A stretch of 64,000 bases of DNA from Granulicella sp. dw_53 (GTDB lineage Bacteria > Acidobacteriota > Terriglobia > Terriglobales > Acidobacteriaceae), in contig NZ_JAAVUR010000005.1 in assembly GCF_018449545.1 (NCBI RefSeq), forward strand, positions 62,001-126,000. The letters run 5' to 3'. This document shows, piece after piece, positions 9,526-18,200 of this stretch. The notes under the pieces are model-generated. The model searched no databases. It had not been told where the DNA came from and saw nothing but the letters and a program-made list of their open reading frames with translations. Position 1 is the stretch's first letter, and every line of letters begins with the position of its first letter. The position numbers were made by a program, and so were the translations under genes.

Positions 9526-10089
9526 TCATACCTCGGGGTAGAGGAGTTCGGTGAAACGTGGATCGTCGGCCATGTCCTGGAAGTCGGAGTCCGCGCGAGC
9601 TTGAATCCGGTTGCGTGGATTCTGGCGGATGGCTTCGGTGAGGTGCTCCAGGCAGGTGTGCGAGTCTCCGGTCATGCTGGAGAGTACGGCGAGACCGTAG
9701 AAGGCGTAGTCGGCCTTGTCGTTGGTCTTGAGGATGGCGTTGAAGTGTTCGCGGGCGTCCTCGTAGTGGCCGTCGTTGAGGAGAGAGACGGCGTAGTCGT
9801 AGTGCTCCTCGGTGCTGGCGAAGCTCGTCTTGCCTTTGGCGGCCTGCTGGAGGCAGGCGTTGATGTACATGCGGATACGATCGGCGAGATCGCCGGGGCT
9901 GGAGGCCAGCATCCCGTCGAAGGCCTGACGTGCCTCTTCGAACTTGCCTGCCTGCATGAGACGGAGTGCGGATTCGTAAAGTCCCAGAGCCTGGGCGCGA
10001 TTGGTATCTGAAGTTGGGGGCATGGTTCCGGCCAGTGTTCGGGGAATACGTTTCGTGGTGGGGAGGGGTGTCGTTTTGGTCTGTGCCAT
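9526..10089 (-). CDS. Tetratricopeptide-repeat protein
   Basis: A 187-residue protein with at least three consecutive TPR-like helix pairs, for example ALGLYESALRLMQAGKFEEA, YDYAVSLLNDGHYEDAREHF and ADYAFYGLAVLSSMTGDSHT. There is no signal peptide or membrane helix, so it is probably a cytoplasmic scaffold. The ATG at 10089 has AGGA about 5 bases upstream; an internal ATG 23 codons on is a possible alternative. It lies between a DUF4254 gene and yvcK, all leftward. Partner unknown. Confidence 0.75.
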   Translation of the reverse strand: MAQTKTTPLPTTKRIPRTLAGTMPPTSDTNRAQALGLYESALRLMQAGKFEEARQAFDGMLASSPGDLADRIRMYINACLQQAAKGKTSFASTEEHYDYAVSLLNDGHYEDAREHFNAILKTNDKADYAFYGLAVLSSMTGDSHTCLEHLTEAIRQNPRNRIQARADSDFQDMADDPRFTELLYPEV

Positions 10090-10190
10090 GTAAGTCCTAT
10101 CGCCGATGGCGCTCCGACCGTCAGGGTTCGACGGTCAATTTCTTGCTGATTGTACTTGTTCCGGTTTTATACGCAGACGGAGGGCGGAGG

Positions 10191-10811
10191 TCAACTGTGC
10201 CCATGTTTGTAGACCACCGGGTTGAGGTCAGGGTCGTTGTACATCTTCAACTGACGGTAGAGTTTGAAGCGTCGTGTGCCATTGACTACTTCGTTGAGGA
10301 GGGACTCCAGGCAGCCTGCGAGATCGCTGCATTGGTGTTCGAGAAGGCTCAGCCGAATGGAGTTGCGGAGACGGTGAGCTTCGGAGGCGGTGTCGCGATG
10401 GGCCTCGATGCGCGTGTGAAAGATTTTCAGGGCAAGGATGGAGAGACGGTCGATGATGAGGCCGGGCGTCTCGGAGTTGAGAGGCGCCAATGGGTTCTGT
10501 TCGGGCAGGTTAGCGAGGAGCCACTCGTCCATCTTTTCGACGAGGTCGTTACGACGTTGATTGAAGCGGTCGATGGCGTGTTTGACGCAGCAGATTTCGG
10601 TGTCGGAGGCATCGGGGTCGCGGGCCTTATCTTCCTCGTGCCAGAGATCGAAGTTCTCGCGGTGGTGCGAGGTGATGAGTGTGATGATGGGGGCTAACGG
10701 ATCGTCCGACATGGGTTTAGCCGATGGGGGAGAGACGGTTTCGTACCAGTCCTCGTGCCAGTCGATGGTAAGGGTTTCGTGAAGGCGGGTTATGGAGGTG
10801 GCTAAGAGCAT
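10191..10811 (-). CDS. DUF4254 domain protein
   Basis: A predicted 206-residue soluble helical protein of the DUF4254 family, recognised from the histidine/acid-rich segments HHRENFDLWHEEDKARDP and AIDRFNQRRNDLVEKMD and the C-terminal RRFKLYRQLKMYNDPDLNP. Members are commonly found near glycosyltransferase and LPS-core genes, but their activity is unknown to me. The frame is open to 11018, but the extra N-terminus is low in family-like character; starts at 10811, 10844 or 10850 are all possible and none has a strong ribosome site. It is divergent from the ATP-grasp gene. Confidence 0.75.
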   Translation of the reverse strand: MLLATSITRLHETLTIDWHEDWYETVSPPSAKPMSDDPLAPIITLITSHHRENFDLWHEEDKARDPDASDTEICCVKHAIDRFNQRRNDLVEKMDEWLLANLPEQNPLAPLNSETPGLIIDRLSILALKIFHTRIEAHRDTASEAHRLRNSIRLSLLEHQCSDLAGCLESLLNEVVNGTRRFKLYRQLKMYNDPDLNPVVYKHGHS

Positions 10812-11071
10812 AGGTGCTTCGGATACGGTACCGCTTTTGTGCATCAGCATAGAGACTGTATCAGTTGCGGGCTTAGATGTTGATAGCACGGATGATGCAT
10901 GGAGTCCACAAGGATGGTGATTGACTTTTGGAGAACGAGGGAAGATTGCGGCGTTTGCGAGGGTTCGAGAGACGGTGTGAGCGCATTTTTCTGCAAGAGA
11001 GGACGTAAGATAAGGCACGCTGTGGCGAAGTTGTTTGCGGCGGGATGCACTTTTGATTCAGGGGAGCCAAC

Positions 11072-12283
11072 GTGACCGATTCGTCCGCGAAGCCCACCAT
11101 TCTCTGCATCAGCACGTATGAAAAGGGACAGGCCTTTTTGCGTGAGGCGGCTCTGCTGGGCTGCCGCGTGATTCTGTTGACTGTAGCCGACCTGCTGGAG
11201 GCGAGTTGGCCGCGCGAGTCGCTGGCACGGCTGATCACGATGCCAAAGGGCCTGCTGCCGCAGCAGGTGCTGAATACGGTCAGCTATCTGGCTCGCGAGG
11301 AGCAGTTTGCGGCGATTGTCGCGTTGGACGAGTTCGACCTGGAGGTGGCGGCGCTGCTGCGGGAGCATATGCGGCTGCCGGGGATGGGGGAGTCGAAGAC
11401 ACGGTTCTTCCGCGACAAGCTGGCGATGCGGGTGCGGGCACGCGATGCAGGTGTGGCTGTGCCGGAGTTTACGCCGGTCTTCGCCTACAGCGCGTTGCGC
11501 CGGTTTATGGAGGAGGTTCCGGGGCCGTGGCTGCTGAAGCCGCGCATGAATGCTGCGGCGATCGGGATCAGGAGGATTGAGTCGGCGGAGCAACTGTTCG
11601 GCGTGCTGGGGGAGTTGGGCGACCTGCAGAGCCACTATGTGCTGGAGCGGTTTGTGCCGGGGGAGATCTTCCATGTGGAGGGGATTACCTGGAAGGGGAG
11701 GCTGCAGTTCAGTGCGCCATTTCAATATGGAGCTCCGCCAATGCAGACGATGCATGAGGGTGGCGTGTTCAGTACGCGGGCTCTGGCGCGGGATTCGAGC
11801 GATGCGATGGAGTTGAGGGAGATCCATGCAAGGGTGATCGCGGCGCTGGGGTTGGAGAGCGGAGTGACACATACGGAGTTCATCAAGTCGAGGGCGGACG
11901 GGCGGTTCTACTTTCTGGAGACGGCGGCGCGGGTGGGTGGAGCCTATATCGCCGAGGTGGTCGAGTTTGCGACGGGAGTGAATCCGTGGGTTGAGTGGGC
12001 AAGGCTGGAGGCGGCGGCTTTGTTTGGGCGGGAGTACAAGGCGCCGGAGGTTCGGGAGGCGTATGCCGGAAGCGTTATCTGCCTGGCACGGCAGGAGAGG
12101 CCGGACACGATCGCTTATGACGACGCCGAGATCGTTATGCGGCTGGAGAAGTACCACCATGCGGGGTTGATCGTGCGGTCCAAGGACGCGGGGAGGGTGG
12201 AGGCTTTGGTGAGGGAGTATAGCGGTCGGTTTCTGGAAGAGTTCTGCGCTGTGGAGCCTGTGCCGGATCGACCTACGGCTTAG
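11072..12283 (+). CDS. ATP-grasp carboxylate-amine/thiol ligase
   Basis: A 403-residue cytoplasmic ligase with the three-part ATP-grasp layout. The N-terminal Rossmann-like domain starts TILCISTYEKGQAFLREAA. The ATP-binding lid includes FFRDKLAMRVRARDAGV and GPWLLKPRMNAAAIGI. The metal site carries THTEFIKSRADGRFYFLE followed by TAARVGGAYIAEVVE. Enzymes of this class activate a carboxylate as acyl phosphate and join it to an amine. The acceptor is not inferable, and there is no biosynthetic cluster around it. Confidence 0.82.
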   Translation: MTDSSAKPTILCISTYEKGQAFLREAALLGCRVILLTVADLLEASWPRESLARLITMPKGLLPQQVLNTVSYLAREEQFAAIVALDEFDLEVAALLREHMRLPGMGESKTRFFRDKLAMRVRARDAGVAVPEFTPVFAYSALRRFMEEVPGPWLLKPRMNAAAIGIRRIESAEQLFGVLGELGDLQSHYVLERFVPGEIFHVEGITWKGRLQFSAPFQYGAPPMQTMHEGGVFSTRALARDSSDAMELREIHARVIAALGLESGVTHTEFIKSRADGRFYFLETAARVGGAYIAEVVEFATGVNPWVEWARLEAAALFGREYKAPEVREAYAGSVICLARQERPDTIAYDDAEIVMRLEKYHHAGLIVRSKDAGRVEALVREYSGRFLEEFCAVEPVPDRPTA

Positions 12284-12295
12284 TGCGGGCTTTAA

Positions 12296-12330
12296 GGCTT
12301 AACACCGATTTGCACGGATGACACCGATTT
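12296..12330. repeat. Short dispersed repeat, copy 1 (ACCGATTT type)
   Basis: The sequence GGCTTAACACCGATTTGCAC continues as GGATGACACCGATTT. A near-identical unit lies at 40201-40235. Both copies begin within about 25 bases of a stop codon and contain two internal CACCGATTT-like direct repeats. Confidence 0.7.
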
Positions 12331-12418
12331 AGGAGCGGCACGGCGGATTTCGTGTGCGCTGGGGTGCTGCATCGGGGTGCAACTATTGGGGCAGAGTTCA
12401 GTTGGAGAAGAGGGATGA

Positions 12419-12494
12419 TGGTGAGAGCGCTGGGGCTCGAACCCAGGACCAACGCCTTAAAAGGGCGATGCTCTACCAACTGAGCTACGCTCTC
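12419..12494 (-). tRNA. tRNA-Lys (anticodon UUU)
   Basis: The reverse strand gives a 76-nt cloverleaf: acceptor GAGAGCG/CGCTCTC, D arm GCTC-AGTTGGTA-GAGC, anticodon loop CTTTTAA, T arm CTGGG-TTCGAGC-CCCAG, discriminator A and encoded CCA. Confidence 0.96.
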
Positions 12495-12937
12495 AGACCA
12501 TACTTCCAAGTTAGCACATTTAGAGGGGTTTTACAGGTGGGGCGACGTGCGGTGGACGACGCTAAGCGGGACGCCTGAATGAGGGATTGAGCGCATGGTG
12601 GGCTTGTGGGACTAGTCTGCATGTAACGCCGAGAGATTAAGGGGCGGCAACCAAAGCTTGTTCCAGTTCTTCCAACCCAAGGATGCATAACAAAGATCCA
12701 AGCGGCGAGATGGATGGCAGGCGAGGCGGTTGCGGCTTCGTTTCCAGGAGGTGGATTGACGCGAATCCCCGCGTAGAGCTTGAACGTCGTGACACTAAAG
12801 TGTCATCGAGGATTCATTGACTTGGGGTAGCGGCCACAGTAGCCTCAGCCTATCGCACAACCCAGGGTGCAATTCGATTCATGCGACTAAGAGCGGTCCC
12901 GACTTAGAGGATCGCTAGAAGGTTATAGGACTACATT
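12495..12937. other. Intergenic region upstream of the cellulose operon, 443 bp
   Basis: Contains no convincing ORF. It should carry the promoter for the bcs operon on the right and for tRNA-Lys on the left. The only clear structure is the palindrome at 12790-12805, listed separately. Confidence 0.5.
12790..12805. promoter_or_regulatory. Perfect palindrome upstream of the cellulose operon, operator candidate
   Basis: TGACACT-AA-AGTGTCA, a perfect 7-bp inverted repeat with a 2-bp spacer, 132 bp before the bcsQ-like start. A TTGACT element follows at about 12819. The symmetry and spacing suit a dimeric regulator, but no regulator gene is nearby. Confidence 0.45.
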
Positions 12938-15292
12938 ATGGACTCCCGCGGTTTAGACAGAATCGACGAGACACAGGTAGCGGATACTCCCGAAGATGTT
13001 GCGGTGCTTTACTCGTGGGCGAATCTGCATGGAGCGAAGTATCGCGATTTTTCGGCGTCGCGCCGGGAGTATCGGGCCCAATTGCGTCATCGCGCCGCGG
13101 AGCAGGTTCGCGAGCAGGAGCTGCAGGCACAGGCCGAGGCTGAGGCAGCGGCTTCGTCCGCCGATGCGGCCGCGCAAGCCGCGGTGAAGCAGGCGGAGGC
13201 GACCGAGACGTCGGAGGGAGTTTCGGCTGCGGACTCGAACCGGGAGCAGGCTTTGCGGGAGGCAGACCGCGCTTCGCGTATTGCCGCTGCTGAACGGGTT
13301 GAGGCTGCTCGGCGTGCAGAGGCCGCCGCCGTTGCTGAAGCCGCCGCTCGTACGGAGGAGCGTGAGATTGCGGAGGCGCAGGCTTCCGCACGCCGCCAAG
13401 AGGCGCAGTATGCCGAATCGGAGATTCGCAGCCGGAGGAGCAGGTCCAGCGCCATCTTCGAGGTGCCGGGAGAGACCTCGGATCCTTATACTCCAAATTC
13501 TCCAGCGGAGATTCAGGCCGAGCGAACGCATGAACGGCTTATTTCGCTTCGCAACCATTCCGGGTCGACTTCGAACTTTATTGTGCCCAGGGGCGTGATT
13601 GGTGCGGAGGCTGCGGCTTCGGATATGCCGATTCAGTATCAGGATCGCAGGGGTGTTCCTGTTTCAGAGACGGAGCGTGTTTCGGAAGGGTCGATCGAGA
13701 GTTTTGCGCAGTACTCCGCACGGACCTCCGGGCAGCGGCGTCCGCAGGGATATCGGCCTGACGATGCTTCGGGGGTGCGGCAGATCTATCGCGCTCCGGA
13801 GTCCGAGGAGCCGAAGGGCGAGTATGTGGGAGCGGAGCCGGTACGGCATCTGACGCCAGCCCGGGTCTCTTATAAGGCTTACGATGACGATGCTTTTGTC
13901 TCTCCCGCGGTGACAAATCCGGTTCGTGGGGTCAGTGAGCAGGCGGGACGAGGCATCGCTGCACGGTCCGTGGTTCCACAGGAGCAGGCGGCGTGGCCGT
14001 TCTCTTCGGACGACTCCGCTCCTGCAGATTTCGGTACGGGTGCTCCGCAACGCAGGGAGGGCACTGGCGTTGGAGGGCGTATAGGGCAGGAGCCGACGCG
14101 TGGTATCTCTCCTTCGCTGCCGATCTTTGGCGCTCGTACGGTCTCTTCACCTCCTACGGGAGGGGATCCGGCCCGCGGACGGCGTGCTCAGGATGATATG
14201 GCCTATAAGGCGACTCCGGTTGAGGCGAGCAGGCAGTCGGGTCCACCTTCGACCAAGGGCAAGGTCAACGCAACGCCCCGTGTGCCGTATGTGGCGGACC
14301 CCAGCGGGCCGGCGTGGCTGTACGCGCCGCAGACTCCGGTTGTCGCTGTAACTCCCCAGCCGGTGGTGAGTTCGCCTATCGCTTCGACGCCGTCCATCCC
14401 GGTTCAGTCTTCGGTGGCGGATACTCTGCAGCATAGCCGCGAGCGGGTGGCGGCGCGGTGGTTCGCCTTGAAGGGCGTGTTCGAGCAGCCGGGACAGGAT
14501 CAGTTAGAGGCGCCGATTCGGCAGAAGGAGACGCGTACGCCGGTGCTGGCGGTGTTCTCGCTGGCTGGAGGCGTGGGGAAGACCAGTCTGGTCGCGACTC
14601 TGGGGCGCGCACTTTCTTCGCTTGGGGAGAAGGTGTTGCTGACGGATACGACTTCGCATGGTCTGCTGCCCTTTTACTTTGGGGCCAGCGAGCTTCGTCA
14701 GGGTGTGGTGCGGACGTTCTCGCCTCCGAGTGGAAGCACCGATGCGCCGATCTATCTGGTGAGCTATGACGTGGATCAACGGAGCGCGGATGATGCGGTC
14801 CAGGAGCAGTTGGTGGAAGAGATCATCGCCAACAGCAAGGGCACACATCGTATTCTGCTGGATCTGACGCCTGCGTCGGGGTGGGTGGCGCGGCGGATGG
14901 CGGGGATGAGTCCGACGGTGCTGGTGCCTTTGGCGCCGGATATGAATTCGGTGATCAGTCTGCAAGCGGTGGAGAAGTACTTCCATGGCGTGGTAGATTC
15001 TGATGGCCGGCCGCTGCAGCCTTATTTTTTGATCAACCAGTTCGACGCTTCGCTGCCTTTGCACCTGGATGTGCGTGAGGTGTTGCGGCGTCAGCTTGGT
15101 GACCGGCTGCTGCCGTTCGTGATCCGCCGGGCACCTGCGGTGAGCGAGGCGCTGGCAGAGGGCATGACTGTGATGGATTATGCTCCAGAGACACCGATTG
15201 CAGAGGACTATCAGAACGTAGCCGCATGGCTTCGTACGATTGCGGCGCCAGCGACAGCGGGTTTCCGTAATGTGCGCTGGAGTGAAAGATGA
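12938..15292 (+). CDS. BcsQ-like ParA/MinD ATPase of cellulose synthesis with long N-terminal extension
   Basis: A 784-residue protein at the head of the cellulose operon. The C-terminal part (about 535-784) is a ParA/MinD-type P-loop ATPase with Walker A AGGVGKTS at 543-550. The signature lysine that usually precedes GGVGKT is Ala, as seen in divergent BcsQ proteins. The first 50 residues (DVAVLYSWANLHGAKYRDFS) resemble the short BcsR/BcsP-type motif, which is inference. Residues about 50-170 are Ala/Glu/Arg-rich and probably coiled coil, and about 170-520 are Pro/Ser-rich and low complexity. Typical BcsQ is about 250 residues, so this is a much enlarged version. It overlaps bcsAB by four bases (ATGA). 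Its likely role is localisation or activation of the synthase at the inner membrane. Confidence 0.82.
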   Translation: MDSRGLDRIDETQVADTPEDVAVLYSWANLHGAKYRDFSASRREYRAQLRHRAAEQVREQELQAQAEAEAAASSADAAAQAAVKQAEATETSEGVSAADSNREQALREADRASRIAAAERVEAARRAEAAAVAEAAARTEEREIAEAQASARRQEAQYAESEIRSRRSRSSAIFEVPGETSDPYTPNSPAEIQAERTHERLISLRNHSGSTSNFIVPRGVIGAEAAASDMPIQYQDRRGVPVSETERVSEGSIESFAQYSARTSGQRRPQGYRPDDASGVRQIYRAPESEEPKGEYVGAEPVRHLTPARVSYKAYDDDAFVSPAVTNPVRGVSEQAGRGIAARSVVPQEQAAWPFSSDDSAPADFGTGAPQRREGTGVGGRIGQEPTRGISPSLPIFGARTVSSPPTGGDPARGRRAQDDMAYKATPVEASRQSGPPSTKGKVNATPRVPYVADPSGPAWLYAPQTPVVAVTPQPVVSSPIASTPSIPVQSSVADTLQHSRERVAARWFALKGVFEQPGQDQLEAPIRQKETRTPVLAVFSLAGGVGKTSLVATLGRALSSLGEKVLLTDTTSHGLLPFYFGASELRQGVVRTFSPPSGSTDAPIYLVSYDVDQRSADDAVQEQLVEEIIANSKGTHRILLDLTPASGWVARRMAGMSPTVLVPLAPDMNSVISLQAVEKYFHGVVDSDGRPLQPYFLINQFDASLPLHLDVREVLRRQLGDRLLPFVIRRAPAVSEALAEGMTVMDYAPETPIAEDYQNVAAWLRTIAAPATAGFRNVRWSER

Positions 15293-18200
15293 CTGGCTCT
15301 CCCCTGTGGAGGAAGTTTGAATCAGGTGATGGGTTTCTGCTGAGGTTGCTTCGTTTCGTGGTGCTTGCCGGGGGTGTCTTTGTGCTCGGCTTCACCGGGA
15401 TTCTGGAGCTTACCTGGCCGCAACAGTTGGTGCTGGGGATCATGACGGTCCTACTGGCGATCTGGATGGATCGCAGCTCCAGCTCCTATCTGGTTACTCT
15501 GACGCTGATGCTGGCATCGATGTACTCGACCTTTCGATATGGATACTGGCGTATCTCTTACACGGTTAAGTTCTTTCTGGATCCGGGCAATACGTGGAGC
15601 TATCTCGACGCGTTCTTTATCTGGATGCTGGTTGGGGCAGAGGCGTATGCGTTCGCCATCCTGTTTCTGGGCTACATGCAGACGCTGTGGCCGCTACGCC
15701 GCACGCCGGTGCCTCTGCCCGACGATATCGATCTATGGCCTTCGGTCGATCTGCTGATTCCGACGTATAACGAGCCGTTGAGCGTGGTCCGCTACACGGC
15801 GCTGGCGGCGATGAATATCGACTGGCCGGCGGACAAACTGAACGTCTATATCCTTGACGACGGCAAGCGCGATGAGTTTCGCAGGTTCGCCGAAGAGGCA
15901 GGCATCGGCTACATGACCCGCGACGACAACAAGCATGCGAAGGCGGGCAACATCAACCGCGCACTTGCCCGGCTTGAGTCGCCGTTCGTGGCGATCTTCG
16001 ATTGCGATCACGTTCCTACGCGCAGCTTCATGCAGGTGACGTTGGGCTGGTTCCTGCGCGACCGCAAGCTGGGGATGCTGCAGACGCCGCACCATTTCTA
16101 CTCTCCCGATCCGTTCGAGCGCAATCTGAGCAAGTTTCGCGTTATTCCGAATGAGGGCGAGCTGTTCTACGGCATTGTGCAGGATGGGAATGACTTCTGG
16201 AACGCAACGTTCTTTTGCGGTTCTTGTGCCGTGCTTCGCCGTACTGCGCTCGATCAGATTGGCGGTATTGCGGTAGAGACTGTGACCGAAGATGCACACA
16301 CTTCGCTGCGTATGCAGATGAATGGATGGAACACGGCCTACATCAATATTCCGCAGGCTGCGGGCCTGGCGACGGAGCGGCTGAGCGGCCATGTGAAGCA
16401 GCGTATTCGCTGGGCGCGCGGCATGATCCAGATTCTGCGCACGGACAATCCTTTGTTTGCGAAGGGGCTGAAGCTGGCGCAGCGCATCTGTTACTTCAAT
16501 GCGATGTCGCACTTTCTGTATGCCTTTCCGCGACTGATCTTTCTAACGGCTCCATTGATCTATCTGATCCTGGGGCATACGAATGTGCCGGGCTACTGGG
16601 CTGCGATTCTGGCGTATGCGTTTCCTCACTTGATTCTGTCGAATATCACCAACTCTCGCATTCAAGGGCAACACCGGCACAGCTTCTGGAACGAGATCTA
16701 CGAGACGGTCCTGGCTCCGTACATTCTGCTACCTACGATGCTGGCGATCGTCAGCCCGAAGCTGGGAAGCTTCGACGTGACGGCGAAGGGCGGTGTGGTG
16801 AATCGCAAGTTCTTCGACAACCGCATTGCACAGCCGTTCCTGTTGATGATCGGAATGAATATCGTCGGCATCCTGATGGGGATCATTCGAGCCTTTTACA
16901 TTCCGCTCTGGCCTTTCAATACCTGGTATGACGGCACTCACCCAGGAACGATCGTGATGAACCTGATCTGGGTGGGCTTCAACATGGTGATTCTGGGCGT
17001 CTGTGTGGCTGTGGCGTGGGAGAACCAGCAACGGAGACAGACGGTTCGCGTGACGATGGCGGTGCAGGCCGATATACGGCTGGCAGATGGAACGATGGTG
17101 CCAGGCGTGACGGCGGACATGTCGAGCGGCGGCGCGATGATCAATGTTGACCACGACTTTACCGTGGCTGCGGGCGAGCCCGTCCGGATTACCTTCCCAG
17201 TGCTGGACGGAGAGGCTACACTGCCCGCTACGGTGATTGGCGTAAAGGATAATGTGCTGCGAGCGCAGTTCGATCCGCTGACGCTGCAGGAGGAAGAGGC
17301 GCTGACGATGGTGCTCTACTCCCGCGCCGATACATGGCTGGGCTGGGGTGAGGCCCGCGAGGCGGACAGGCCGCTGAGGAGTCTTGGTCTTATCTTTCAA
17401 CTTTCCTATCACGGGATGTCGCAGACGGTACGAGGTTTCATGAAGACGAAGAAGAGCGTACCGCCTAAAGGAAAGTTAGCCGCAAACGTTATTCCGCTGC
17501 TGCTGCTGGCTGCGTTGTCGACGAGCGTCGGCTCTGCCAAAGCGCAGTTGCGCTCGATGCGAGGCTCGCAGGTTTCGCCTCAGATGCTGCCGGTTACTAT
17601 TCAGACTTCGCCCGATTCTACCCAGAGTGGAACAGGTCTTCCTGCTGTGCCTACGGACGGCGGGATCGCACGCAGCGTCGCTCCGGGAACCTTCGACAAT
17701 GTCTTTACGCTGGCCGATGTAGGGGTTCAGGACACTATTGTGTTGCATGGGGTAGATGCTTACCACTCGGTGTATTTCTCTCTGCCGCAGACGCAGGTGG
17801 TGAAGACGGCGACGATGAAGCTTCGGTACCACTTTTCGCCGGGTCTGTTGCCTGCGCTAAGCCATCTGAAGGTCAGCTTGAACGGGACTCTCTTTGCGAC
17901 GCTGGCGGTGAATACTCCGGCTAGCACGCAAGGACGTGTGGAACCGACGGCTGAACAGAAGGCTTCCGATCAGCAGACGCTGGTGGTGACACGCAGCGAA
18001 AATAACGCGCTGCTTGAGGCGACGCTAACGATGCCCGCCGAGATGCTGGTGCATAAGAATGAGTTGACCTTCGAGTTCGTAGGGCACTACACGATGAGCT
18101 GCGAAGACCCTTCGCATACGACTTTGTGGAGCCATATCGACACGACTTCTTCCATCGAGATCGCCGGCGCACTGTTGCCGCTCCAGAACGACCTGAAGCT

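Noticed and set aside
8407..10011. Long rightward open frame of 534 codons opposite yvcK and the TPR gene
   Set aside because: Composition is Gly/Val/Glu/Asp-rich with no domains and is the expected by-product of GC-rich third positions on the other strand; yvcK motifs on the minus strand are unambiguous.
10844..12160. Leftward open frame of 438 codons opposite the ATP-grasp gene
   Set aside because: Arg/His/Pro/Gln-rich shadow with no family features; the plus strand has clear ATP-grasp motifs.
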